Origin: Quillaja saponaria
Taxonomy: Eukaryota; Streptophyta; Magnoliopsida; Fabales; Quillajaceae
Length of the DNA stretch: 64,000 nucleotides
Direction: 5' to 3'
Assembly (NCBI GenBank): GCA_029379385.1
Contig: CM055611.1
Coordinates: 4,154,001 to 4,218,000, forward strand
The notes below the pieces were generated by a model. The model saw only the letters and a program-made list of their open reading frames with translations, did no database searches and was not told the DNA's origin. Position 1 is the first letter of the stretch. Each line of letters starts with the position of its first letter. The translations under genes were made by a program, and so were the position numbers. Positions 9,977-21,464 of this stretch are shown here, piece by piece.

Positions 9977-11781
9977 CTAATTCTGGGTAATACCAATATG
10001 ACCATATCGTGCATCACTCTCTTAGTTGCGAGTGCTGCAGCTTCACTTGCACGCAATGTTCCACTTGCCATGAGTGCACCAAATTCTTGGCCATTCTCTT
10101 CTTGCACCTTGCTACGTGCATCCCGTGGGTCTCGTACAACCCCATTCTGCTTTGCTGATGGCACCACATTGTCTGTTTTCTTTGACTCTACAGGCTTGTC
10201 TTTCACTTCATTATCATTCTCCCTGGCAGTTATTAGTTCTGTACGTGGGTTAGGCTACTAGAAGTTTTCTTAACATTATCTGTGGTGGAACCAGAAGATT
10301 GTACCACAGAAGGACTAAACTGTGGAATTTGAGGAACAGCACCAGACTTCATAGTTGTTTCTAGATTCTGTATCATAGGCACTGCAGAATGAAAGTGAGA
10401 ATCAAGGACGTGTTGATGAATAAATTCACCATAGCAGAGAAATGGAAAGCCTTCTTATCATTGAGCAAAGCATCAACCCTACAACTTTCTTAAATTAATA
10501 AAAAAGAAAAAGAAAAAGAAAAAAGGAGAGATTTAAAGTTGGTCTCATACAAAGACATCAATTAGTGGGAACATGAAGACACCAGCCAGTAGAAAATAAG
10601 GGCAGATATAGGCAAGGGGAAATATATTAAGAAGACATTAAACAAAAAGTAAGACGCAGACTTTTTCTGGGTAATCAAGCACAAAGAAGAGTTAGAACTG
10701 CATGTAGACAGAAAGTACCATGATATAAATGTTCCCCGATATATTTGAAACGTTAAGAAATCATTTCTTGTTGAATGTCCTAACCTAGGCATCCATATAT
10801 CATCATCTGCAGTCAACATCTCATGAAATGACGGACTCCAATAAACAATAACTACATACAGAGAACTTACATAAAAGAGCACCCATTGGACTGCTCATAA
10901 CTTCAGTTGGCAGCTGTAAAATATATCCTGGAATGGTTGCTCCCACCAAAAATTGAGCAACTTCATTGCTGAAGTTGTTGCAATTGTGAGTGAGTAAACT
11001 GTAAGTTTCAACCTTGTAGCGCAAATCGATTTCCAGCAGATACATTTTAAATACATCCTTGGGAACATGTGTAACACCCAATTCTACAACTTGAATTGGA
11101 GTTCCATATGGCATTGATCCAGGAGGTGCATGTTGAATGCCTCCACCAAAATAATACCCATTGCCATAGACCACAATCCCAGTGTGCCTGTTGTACAAAA
11201 CATGTAAAATAAAATAAATTCAAACCCTAAAAAATGGCTTCATACAAGAGCAAGGCCCAGCCTAAACAGTATCTTGCGTGTCTCATGAATTAAGGTCTAG
11301 AGCTACTTAATAGAAATCTATATTCCTATTCTATGACAATGGTCCAATTGAAAAGAAACTAGGTACCAAAAGTTTCAAACAAGAGCCCTTCATAGTCACC
11401 AAAAGGAAACAATTCTACAGTTCAGACAACGGCTACGTTTTCTGCAAAATATCATTGTGACAGCTAGAACATCTGCCAAGACTGCATTCCTAACTGGTGA
11501 AAATTCCAGCTGCCTCTCCTACAGTAGACCCTAGTACCTACTTAGTGCAACAAAGAAAACACTCACCATATACCCTCAATAGCTTTCCCCAAAAAAGTCG
11601 TTGACAGCTGCCTAGCAAGTCCTTGGCTTAAATCATAGACGTTTAAAGTAACCCTGTGACCCTCCTGCCAAAATTTTAAGAGGCAAGTTCACATACAGAA
11701 GCAAAGCTTTGGAAAAGCTAAGTGGAAAGTAGATAAGAAACAATAATGGGTTTAGATAGAAGTCTCCCATACCTCAGCCAT
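9977..11781 (-). CDS. DeSI-like PPPDE cysteine isopeptidase (two frame errors in last exon)
   Basis: This is a deSUMOylating/deubiquitinating isopeptidase-type protein (PPPDE domain, plant DeSI-like group). Coding exons in gene order are 11773-11781 (MAE), 11567-11664, 10871-11187 and 9977-10381; phases agree and all introns are GT..AG. The catalytic pair is visible: His of the HTGIVVYG motif at the start of exon 3, and Cys of LLTHNCNNFSNE in the same exon. YYFGGGIQHAPPGS and PTEVMSSPMGAL are family motifs. Exon 4 runs correctly through PMIQNLET, then breaks twice. Near 10252-10256 one base is missing and the literal frame stops at TAA. A second base is missing near 10010-10012, after which the normal RYGH tail and a TAG (9979-9977) reappear in another frame. 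Conserved ASEAAALATKRVM lies between the breaks. The catalytic domain is intact; the C-terminal region is broken. This is either a recent pseudogene or sequence error. Confidence 0.85.
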
Positions 11782-12725
<944 letters not shown>

Positions 12726-12729
12726 AACG

Positions 12730-13587
12730 GAGAAGGAAGGTGTCGGTGACAAGTAAACACCACACTTAAATATTACCAAATTTGGCAATCCTTTTGTTTT
12801 GGAGATTCTCAATCAGATCCCCCAGAATCCAATTGCTACCCAAAAAAACAAAAAAAAATTCCAATTCCACTACCATTTGATTGACAGGTGTTTTTTTTGT
12901 AAATTTTTAGGTCAGTTTTGTGGTTTTCTTTTCCTTTCAAATTCACTAAAAAGATAAAATTTTATTTCTTTCCTTATTTACACTTGTCATCCTTGTATTT
13001 ACATCACGATTCAAACTTCATCCATATTAGAAATATTCGTTTATTAGTTTATTTTATTTAAAATTTTTAATATATAATTATTTTTATTTTATGAGATTTA
13101 TTATTAATGATATTATAAATTTATATTTCTTATTTTATTTTAAAAGTATTAGTTGAAAAAAAATTAGTTATTGTGACATTAAAATAATAATTAATACACT
13201 GGCCAAATCATCGCTCAATTGATATGGTACCAGGTCTTATGCCTTCCACACCCCAGTTATCATAATATTATTCTCATAACAATTATATTATATAATTGAA
13301 TTTTTAACATTTTATAAAATATTTTGTTACATAGATTTTAATTTTTAATTTGAATATGCAAATATCTTTTGTATTTAAGTAAAAAAGTTTACTAATTATT
13401 GACTTGATTTCTAATCTTTTTCACAATTAATAAGCTCTGATAAGTAATGAAAGAAATTAATTAAGTTTATTCGCATACATATAACGTATATTATTGCTTG
13501 TAAAGTATATAGAGTGAGAGTAAAATAGATTTTTTTTGTCAAAAAAATATTTTAAAAATACCAAACAAATTGCAAATAGGAAGAAAC
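12730..13587. other. Upstream intergenic region
   Basis: Very AT-rich sequence upstream of the DeSI-type gene. No gene, repeat or clear regulatory element was recognised. Confidence 0.4.
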
Positions 13588-13970
13588 ATTACAAAAAAAA
13601 AGCAGTATCAGCACCCGCCAAAAATGGGCACTGATAATCACAAAGTGGACACTTATAAAAGGACTCTAATAAGTTGCCCTCTCATAAAATTTTCAGCTTC
13701 TGCATGGATGCTAATAGTATTAGCGTCAACACTATCAGTGTCCCAATTTGGTGGACGTTGATAGGAAAAGCCAATAACCAATGACGATAATTTACGAGGA
13801 AAAAATAGATGCTTATAATGGACGTTGATGATATCAGAGTTCACCGATATCGACACTCATAAGTGGACGCTGATAATATCAACTTTCACTTAGCGGAAGC
13901 TAAAAAGTGAAAGCTGAAACCCATTTTTGTCCACCTTTTGCGAACGTTGATGGTTCCAAAAATTTGATTA
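13588..13970. mobile_element. CACTA-like subterminal repeat region
   Basis: The left edge reads CATTACAAAAAAAAAGC, one base off the CACTACAAGAAA-type terminus of plant En/Spm (CACTA) elements. Inside, the 10-mer GGACGYTGAT recurs at 13753, 13820 and 13864, with relatives near 13626 (inverted sense at about 13718) and 13940. Such arrays are the subterminal transposase-binding repeats of CACTA elements. The far terminus was not found, so this is a fragment or a degenerate copy. Confidence 0.45.
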
Positions 13971-15409
13971 AAACTTTTTTTTGGTTATACCTATTAAATG
14001 GGAAATTATAGATAAAAAATTAGAATAAGAACTAAAATGATCATTCACTAATGAAAACATCGTTTTACATTGTCAAAATATCAAGTGTATTACATTTGCA
14101 CATTACAAGAAGATAAATCTAAACTAAGTATTCCTAAGAGTCAGATCCTACTCCTCTTGCTCACGAACATTCACAGAATTATAAGGAGACAATGGAGCAG
14201 CTGATGTAGAAGTGTCCTGGAAAATTAGTTAATAAGAAAAGTTAGACGATGAAATTTTTTATAATAGTCACGCTAAAACGTAAGGCGATAAGAGCATTTA
14301 CTAACAAATATATTCAGTGACCGAATCATTTCACCAGAGAATTTATTCACTTTAATGGTCAATAGACCAATACCTTAAATCCTCAAAAATTTCACATAAA
14401 TGGCCACCTAAGAAATCAATCATCACAACAAAGTATATTTTGTTCCTAGAGCAGCTCGGGAATCCAAGTGACAAAGTAAATGAGTTTAGCCTAATTCTTA
14501 ATTTTGTATATACTATATTCTATATACTATGGATGGAAATTGGAAAAAGAATAAGAATTTAAGCTAAGGAATAATACTTAATTGGTGTTGGAAGAAAAAG
14601 AAGCAGATTCTCTGTTTCACAAATAATTTTTTTTAACAAAAAGTTATTTCTTTTGTTGCTGAACTAATTAATAGGTTTGTCTTCAATTTGACAATTTTGT
14701 GGGGACAACCCTAGAAAGAAATACAGAGAAAGAAAGAGAGAGACAGATGTTTGTTTGCAAAAGAAAGACAACCCTCTAGTAAATTTATTAAAGTTAATTT
14801 TTTATTCTAAATTTTCTTAATTGATGAGTAAATTCGAACTCAAAAGTTTACACCTTTGTATCATCATGATCAATGAAAACTAGCACTGCTCAAAGTAACA
14901 CAGATTTTATAAACAACATACAACAAATGTGTTATGACAATAAACATGTCATCAGAATATTGAACCATAACCATATCATCAATAAACATGGCTTCCACAT
15001 ACCAATTGACGAGTGAAGCAAATAAAGCCACCCGTGTAAATAGTAATCCACAAACGGATATAAATTTCTAATTATATAAAACAACACTTATGTTATTAAA
15101 AATTATTTCCCCAACAACATATAGCTTATGGCTCAACACTTCCTATATTGTTCCAAATGCCAGAAAGATAGAATTCTATAATTTATCTACTGAAAACTCA
15201 GAAAGAGAAGGTAGAGAAAATGTAGAAACAATAGCTTTGCCAGACATAATACAAAACAAGTATTCAAAATCCTAAATTATATTTACCAAAGAATAGCACA
15301 AATAACATATATTATACATATCTCATACACATTTCAGAATTCAAATAAGTAATATCTTAGAATTACACCCGAAAAGGGATTACTATATAAGAATCATAGG
15401 TACACTCTA
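13971..15409. other. Intergenic region, possible CACTA remnants
   Basis: No gene was recognised. A short stretch on the - strand near 14150-14220 has ordinary coding-like codon use (Ser/Thr/Glu-rich, ending in a stop) and might be the tail of a transposase gene belonging to the neighbouring CACTA-like fragment. This cannot be confirmed from the sequence alone. Confidence 0.25.
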
Positions 15410-16189
15410 GTTCGAGGACATGGTCATAGTCATACATTAATTCAGAAATGTGATTCTGCTCCAATTCAAGGTTATAGCGATGTTGATTGGGCAGACTCTC
15501 CATTTGACAGAAGATTTACTACAGGATAATGTATATTTCTGGGAGAAAATCTTGTTTCATGGAAAAACAAAAAGAAGATTGTTGTTGCAAAATCAAATGC
15601 TGAATCTGAATACAGGGCCATGACTCATACCATTGCTGAGTTAGTTTGGCTAAAAATCTATTAGACAAACTTGGATTTCAACACTCACAGCCTATGGAGT
15701 TAGTATGTGATAATCAAGCTGCATTACATATTGCCTCAAATTCATTCTTTCATGAACGAACGAAACATATAGGGGTTGACTGTCAATTCGTTCGTGAGAA
15801 GCTTATAGATAATACAATCAAGATCACATATACAAAATCAGAAGATCAGTTAGCAAACTTATTCACAAAGTTTTTGGCAGGAAATCGGCTGCGATATCTA
15901 CGCAACAAACTTGAAACATATAATCTCTATGTTCCAGCTTGAGGGGGAGTGTTAGAGTGTAAATATAGATAGCTTAGTTAGTGGGTCAAATAGTTTAGTT
16001 AATGGATCAATTTTCTTATTTATAGTTTCCTTATTTATGTATTTCAATATTTATGTATAGTTAACTTACTTGTACTCCACACAAACTTGTACTCCATATA
16101 ATCTCGTAGTATAAATATATTATCTTGGTATGAGGAATCCTCATCCAATTCATCAAAATACTTTGGATATCTTTTTTTTAGGTCTTACA
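15410..16189 (+). mobile_element. 5'-truncated Copia retrotransposon (RNase H end plus 3' LTR)
   Basis: The + strand encodes the end of a Copia Pol polyprotein: DVDWADSPFDRR, ENLVSWK, AESEYRAM, then CDNQAALHIASN, with broken frames before 15646 and an open frame from there to the stop at about 15940. A polypurine tract (GAGGGGGAG) abuts a 240-bp LTR at 15950-16189. Gag, integrase and most of the reverse transcriptase are absent, so this is a dead 3' fragment. The LTR is related to the one at 35128-35329. Confidence 0.85.
15950..16189 (+). repeat. Copia 3' LTR
   Basis: It starts TGTTAGAGTG right after a polypurine tract and ends CTTACA. It shares its start, the TATAAATATATTA core and the AATTCATCAAAATACTT segment with the - strand LTR at 35128-35329, so both belong to one Copia family. 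Confidence 0.8.
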
Positions 16190-18596
16190 AAATGAATAGA
16201 ATGAATGTATGAAAATTTCTACAAATTCATGTATTAGACTAATTCCCGGCACTTATATGCTTAACCGTAATTAACATATGTTTAGTCTAATTAAACTAGA
16301 TTAAGTTTTTTAGGGTATTACACCAGTGAATCTAAGAAACTCTGATATCAAAATTAGTATGTTATGTCAGAGAAGTAAGTTGAAAGGTTACTAAAGAGTA
16401 TGAGTTATAAAGAACAACTTCATTCTTTAGAACTTCATTTACCATTGTGGTTTTAAACCATTTATCTATACTATATATAAAAGAGGCTTAACGACATGAA
16501 TTTTTGAATTCCTAAAATAACCTTCTTAAATTTTGTATTTACGTAGTTATCCTTTGTCCGTCTGATTTAGTTTAGGTGCCTAAATTTGGTGTTTGTGTCT
16601 GAGAAAGACTCTGTCTTTAGGACTTTAAGTATTTCAGATTTACTGAAACTTTCTTCTCTAAATAATTTACCATCGCTTTCAAAACCAAAACTCTTGAATT
16701 TTGCCAAGGAAGAAGAAATTGTTGCTGCTGAAGACTTCAACAAGCTATCTCTTTTAAACTCCGCCTAAGGAAGATGGCATGAGAATTGGCCTGTAAGAAT
16801 AATGTTTGCTGATGTTTCTTGGGGTAATGCTTTAGCATCTCTTAAGTTGTATTTATTTATAATATTTCAAACAAAATCAATACATATGTAACCTACAAAA
16901 TAATGAATGAATAGTTTTCTTAGGATTGAGTTGCATGCTTTACTTGTAGTTTCTATTTGGAAATGCAAAATGCTTATGTTAGTAAAATCAAGGAGCTTTG
17001 GGAATTTATTTTCAATGGGCTTATGTTGAATAATCTGCATTTGATAGACTCTTGCAGAGCTTTCAAAGCATACTATAGTCCATTGCTTAAGCGAAAGGGA
17101 AACCTTAGAAAATGGAAAATTGTTGCTCGGGGCTGGGTCAAGAAAAAGATGTGTTCAAATTCTAATTTAATTGTATTTATAGGTCTCCTTTCAGAATGAA
17201 AAGGAAGTCTTTGTCTCTGAAATTATATTCAACTCATTTTATTTGAGTTTATACTGTTTGTTTAGATTTCAATTTCAAGTTTTGTTTTAATCCTATTACT
17301 ACTCTCATGTGGGTTACTGCATCATTGGATTGTATAGATGGAAAATTTGTTAATCTATTGAATAACTAGAGTAATGAAATTGAGAGTTTTGTAATTTCTC
17401 ATAATCTACTAATTTTTGTTTTGAATAAAATGTTATTAAAAAATTATTGGACATTATTCATTTATTTTTTACTGTATATGAATAGAAAAATTGTGAGATT
17501 TACTACCTAATTTTTCATTTTGTAAATAATTTTCTGAAGTAGATCCATTTATTGTGACATTAAAAATCCTAAATTTGTTGGTTTTTATTTCTACTACCAA
17601 CCTTCTTTCACCGTCTCTCCATTTTAGTCCCTTCTGAAAATCTTACTCTCGACCAACTAAGGTGACGCATGGATCTACTGCCTTCTTATGTTTCTCTCTG
17701 CTTTTCCACAATTACAATTGATTTTTTTTTATTTTTTTTATGTTACAATGTAAGCATGTCAAAGTAAATGGTTTAATTCAACACACCGATAATAAAATGC
17801 TTATTGTTTCTTTGAATATAAAATTATTTAAAATCTATGCAATTTTATGTTACATGCATAGCTAATTTTTAAAATTTTAAAAGATTACAATATATTAATT
17901 TAGTATGTGCATGCCTAAGATTTTTATATTATTAATAAATAATTTTATGCATATATCTATAACTTACGTAACGTCCAAATTAGTATAATATTTACTAGTT
18001 AATAAAATTATGTCACCTGTTATTATATTGATTGTATATGAGACATATATGTAATCTATCTTAATAATTATAATATAATTAAAAAATAATTAGTATTACT
18101 AATATCACTTTAATCTAAATTGCACTGACCAAGCCAAAATGGCGTGTTTTATTATGTTTAAATTTATAAAATCTGGAGACTAGCTTTCTATCGATATCAC
18201 AAATGACAAAGCCAGACTGCACATATTCCTTTCATGGATACCACGCCATCCCTTCGAAGGAAAGCACGACAATAGTCAAATCAAGTCTTCACGAGTCACA
18301 TTCCAATTGCGGCTCCAATGCATATATCAGCAACCAATTATGTAGTCAAAGTAGGATGCCATGTAATTTATGTTCAAATCACAAATTTATATATTTTAAG
18401 AGTATTATTACTCTTGCATTTATTAGGGTGTGCGTATAGCCATAATAATGTAGAACAGAGAAGGATTTATAATTGATATTAGAAATTTTAATCATGTAAT
18501 TAGATTAAGAATTATTGAATTGAGAATTAGGGTTGATTTAATTATTACTATTATATTGTTAATGTATTTCATAACTTACGATTACATTGTCATTAA
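16190..18596. other. Intergenic AT-rich region with short unassigned reading frames
   Basis: Short frames at 16586-16768, 16957-17199 and 18203-18439 (+) have no family I recognise. TCTATACTATATATAAAAG at about 16465 resembles a Helitron 5' terminus, but no 3' hairpin plus CTRR end was found. I make no gene call here. Confidence 0.35.
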
Positions 18597-18658
18597 GTTA
18601 GGGTTTCGTGTCTTACTCTATTAAGTTGTTAGGGTTTCGTGTCTTACTCTATTAAGTT
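18597..18658. repeat. 31-bp perfect tandem duplication
   Basis: GTTAGGGTTTCGTGTCTTAC begins at 18597 and again at 18628; the 31-base units are contiguous. The following bases start a third, truncated unit (GTTATTAGGTTTTGTC). Confidence 0.85.
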
Positions 18659-18659
18659 A

Positions 18660-20600
18660 TTAGGTTTTGTCTATATAAATATTTATTATATAGCCTTTTA
18701 CTTTATTAATAATAATTAATAATATGTATTGATATTAAGATAGATTCTTTTGCCATAAAGCTTGATTTTTTTAATACATTTAATCGCTAAATCAAATTTT
18801 TTTTTTCCTCTTTTCCCTTTATTCTATTCTCTTGGTCCACTAATACATATAGTCATTTTGGTTATAATAATAGACCCGTCCTAAAAGCTATTATCTTAAG
18901 AAGAAAAAGGTTCAATCATTGTTTGTTCATCCTTTAGCTTCACCCCCCCCCCCCTCTCGAAATTAGTGGTCATGTCCTTTCTAATCTAATGAAGGAATGA
19001 ACATGAACATTTTAGTCTTTAAAATTTATATTATTTTCTATTTTGATCATTGAAAAATTATTTTTTAATCAAATGTTATAGGATTCAAATTATTCTATTA
19101 TAGTCTTTCATAATTTAATTTTTTAATTAAATTATTAATTAAGTCAAAATTATTAAATTAAAATAAAATATAACCAAAGTAGGAAATATATTTTTTAGGA
19201 GATGATAAAAAAATTAAGATTAATGTATGAAAAAAAATTACATGAATATTGACCTAATAATAAAAAAAAAAATTTATTTTTTCAATTTCAAATGTTACAC
19301 TTGAATTTTTTTTTATCAAAAATAAAAAAAATTCATAGATCATGACAATTTTCTCAAGTATTCTTAATCGTAGCAAGTAATAGAGTTGTGTTTCATCTAA
19401 ATTTAATAGTATTGGGTTGATTAATAATTCAATTTAAAAGAAATATATTGGAGGACCAAAATAAAAAAAATTAAATCTTTTAGAAAAAATAATACATTAA
19501 TGACTAAAATAAAAAATTAATTCTTAGAGACTAAAATAATAAATAAATCTAAATAATATATGAAAAGAAAAAACACGAGTATAGAAATAAGTACTAAGAA
19601 ATTTGTTTTCTCATTTCAAATTTAGAACCGGAACTAATATTTTCAAAAAATGAATTTTTTTTTCTCTTAATTAAAAAGTGGGTGTGTGGAAATCAAAGAA
19701 AAATAATAATGATAATTGCCTAGAATGATTTGACAATGAGAATCCTAGAGCCATAAATTCTTCAATAAAAGATTTAGATTCACACAATGGATATTAAATG
19801 AAGACAAAAGGCTTAATGAATAAAATTGGTAAGAAAATAAGTGAGTATAAGAGGACTTAATCATGGATATTAATCAATAAAGTTAAAAAAAAACATGTGA
19901 TAATTGCTAACTAATATTTTCAAAATTTATATAACCTATCCCAATATGTAAAATTAAGATTAATTGTTATTGATTAACTTGGGCCGGTTAAAGTTTGACG
20001 AGATAATCAAATTTTTTCCATATAGTTTTAGCCTAGTAATTTAATTTTGTCATGTTTCATCCATATTTGGTTTTATTAGATTAAAAATTCAAATATAAAA
20101 AAGGACATATTTTAAAGAATTTGATTAATAAAAAAACATGATTAGAAATAATTTTCAATAACAAAAACAAAAAATAATATAATATTCATAGATCAAATCA
20201 GAAGGATATAATAATATTATTTCAGAGAGAAAAAAAAAAAAAATTTGTAAAGTGATTAATATAAGAAGCTCACAGTTGAAAGTGAGTGCTAGCATAGAAA
20301 CACTCCCCGCTTTAACGAATACCAGCCTCGTAGTCGCTTTTCCGTTAAACATCGAATAAATTGTTGTCTCTTGCATTATCCCACGTCAGCTTCTGCTATC
20401 TCCAAAGGCACGCGTGAAATAAACTAAATTAATCTACTTTGATCTTTCCTCCAAAACTAGTTCCACATTTAATTGCTTGTGGGTTTCACACCCAATACTG
20501 ACTCTGTTCACATTACCGAACCTATTAAACATCTATCACTTTTTCACTCCGTAACCAATCTTTTCTTTTACCTTCCACCGAATCTACAATCCAAACCGAA
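18660..20600. other. AT-rich intergenic DNA
   Basis: Contains a run of 13 C at about 18943-18955, which stands out in very AT-rich DNA, and many A/T homopolymers. No gene was seen. From about 20400 the base composition rises towards the LEUNIG-type promoter. Confidence 0.4.
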
Positions 20601-20617
20601 CTAAAGACATAACTAAA

Positions 20618-20627
20618 GCCACGTGGC
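20618..20627. promoter_or_regulatory. Palindromic G-box
   Basis: GCCACGTGGC is a perfect 10-bp palindrome with a CACGTG core, the binding site of plant bZIP and bHLH (for example PIF, HY5) factors. It lies about 50 bp upstream of a TATA-like TTTATATAC at 20671-20679 and about 840 bp upstream of the LEUNIG-type start codon. Confidence 0.65.
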
Positions 20628-20699
20628 GCCGGCTTTTTCTAATTCCGAACCTCAGCTTCGGGTGCTTTCATTTATATACTGTTCTCTAAATATCCTGTT

Positions 20700-21464
20700 T
20701 GCGATTCCGACGTTGCTTTCCTCTTGTAATTTCATTTCACTGTTCATAAGGTTCGAGCTGTTCTACTACTTCAGTTACAGACTCAAGAGGAGAATTCAAA
20801 GTTTTCTCGGGAAAATTCAAAATTTTCTCGGATAAGGTAATTGTAAAAAATTCTTTATTGTTTGGGATATCTATAGAAGAAGCGTGTGTGGTTTCTTATC
20901 AGTATGTAAATGTACAGAACTCGTAGTCTTGTTTTAGAAAGTAAGTATATTACTTTTTTCTTTTCTTTCTAATTTAGTCTAATTGTGCTTAAAATTTGCT
21001 TAATTGTGGATTTTTTTTTTCTTTGATTTGGTTTCTGTTAGGGATTGTCCCAGGTGGGAATTTAGTGCCAAGATGTTGAAAGTTTTGATCCGGTGAACTG
21101 GTATGGTTTGAGTTCAATTCTGAGTTCTGTAGTTCGATTATCAATTATGTGATGTGATATGGGTTTTTAGTCTGTTTGGTAGGAGGCAAAAGTTTGGCGG
21201 TAAAATATCTTTATCTTTTTCAATGCTTAGTAGTGAAATTCAGTTTAGTTTGGTTGGCATTAGGAATCGTTTAAGATGTAACTGAGCTGTTATTTTGGAA
21301 CATAATTTTTTTTTTTTTTGTCTTGTACTTTGTTTCTCCCCTCGCCCTTTTCATTGTTCCGTTTTTGGTTTTATTTTTGTGGACATATGTCCTAAACCTA
21401 AGGATATTTTGGTTGCAGGAAAGAAGTTGCTTGAAATTTTTATTCTTGTTATATGAAATCAAAC
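20700..21464 (+). promoter_or_regulatory. 5' UTR with leader intron, LEUNIG-type gene
   Basis: A leader exon ends at 20836 (GATAAG/GTAATT), and the intron ends TTGCAG at 21418, placing the second leader exon at 21419-21464. The leader exon contains a near-perfect short tandem repeat (AATTCAAARTTTTCTCGG twice, about 20795-20831). The transcription start near 20700 is inferred from the TATA-like site. Confidence 0.5.

Noticed and set aside
10562..10882. Minus-strand frame between exons 3 and 4 of the DeSI-type gene
   Set aside because: It lies in an intron bounded by good splice sites and shows no family similarity.
16465..18182. Possible Helitron (TCTATACTATATATAAAAG start, CTAG near 18179)
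   Set aside because: No stable hairpin 10-12 bases before a CTRR end was found, and many AT-rich sites look alike.
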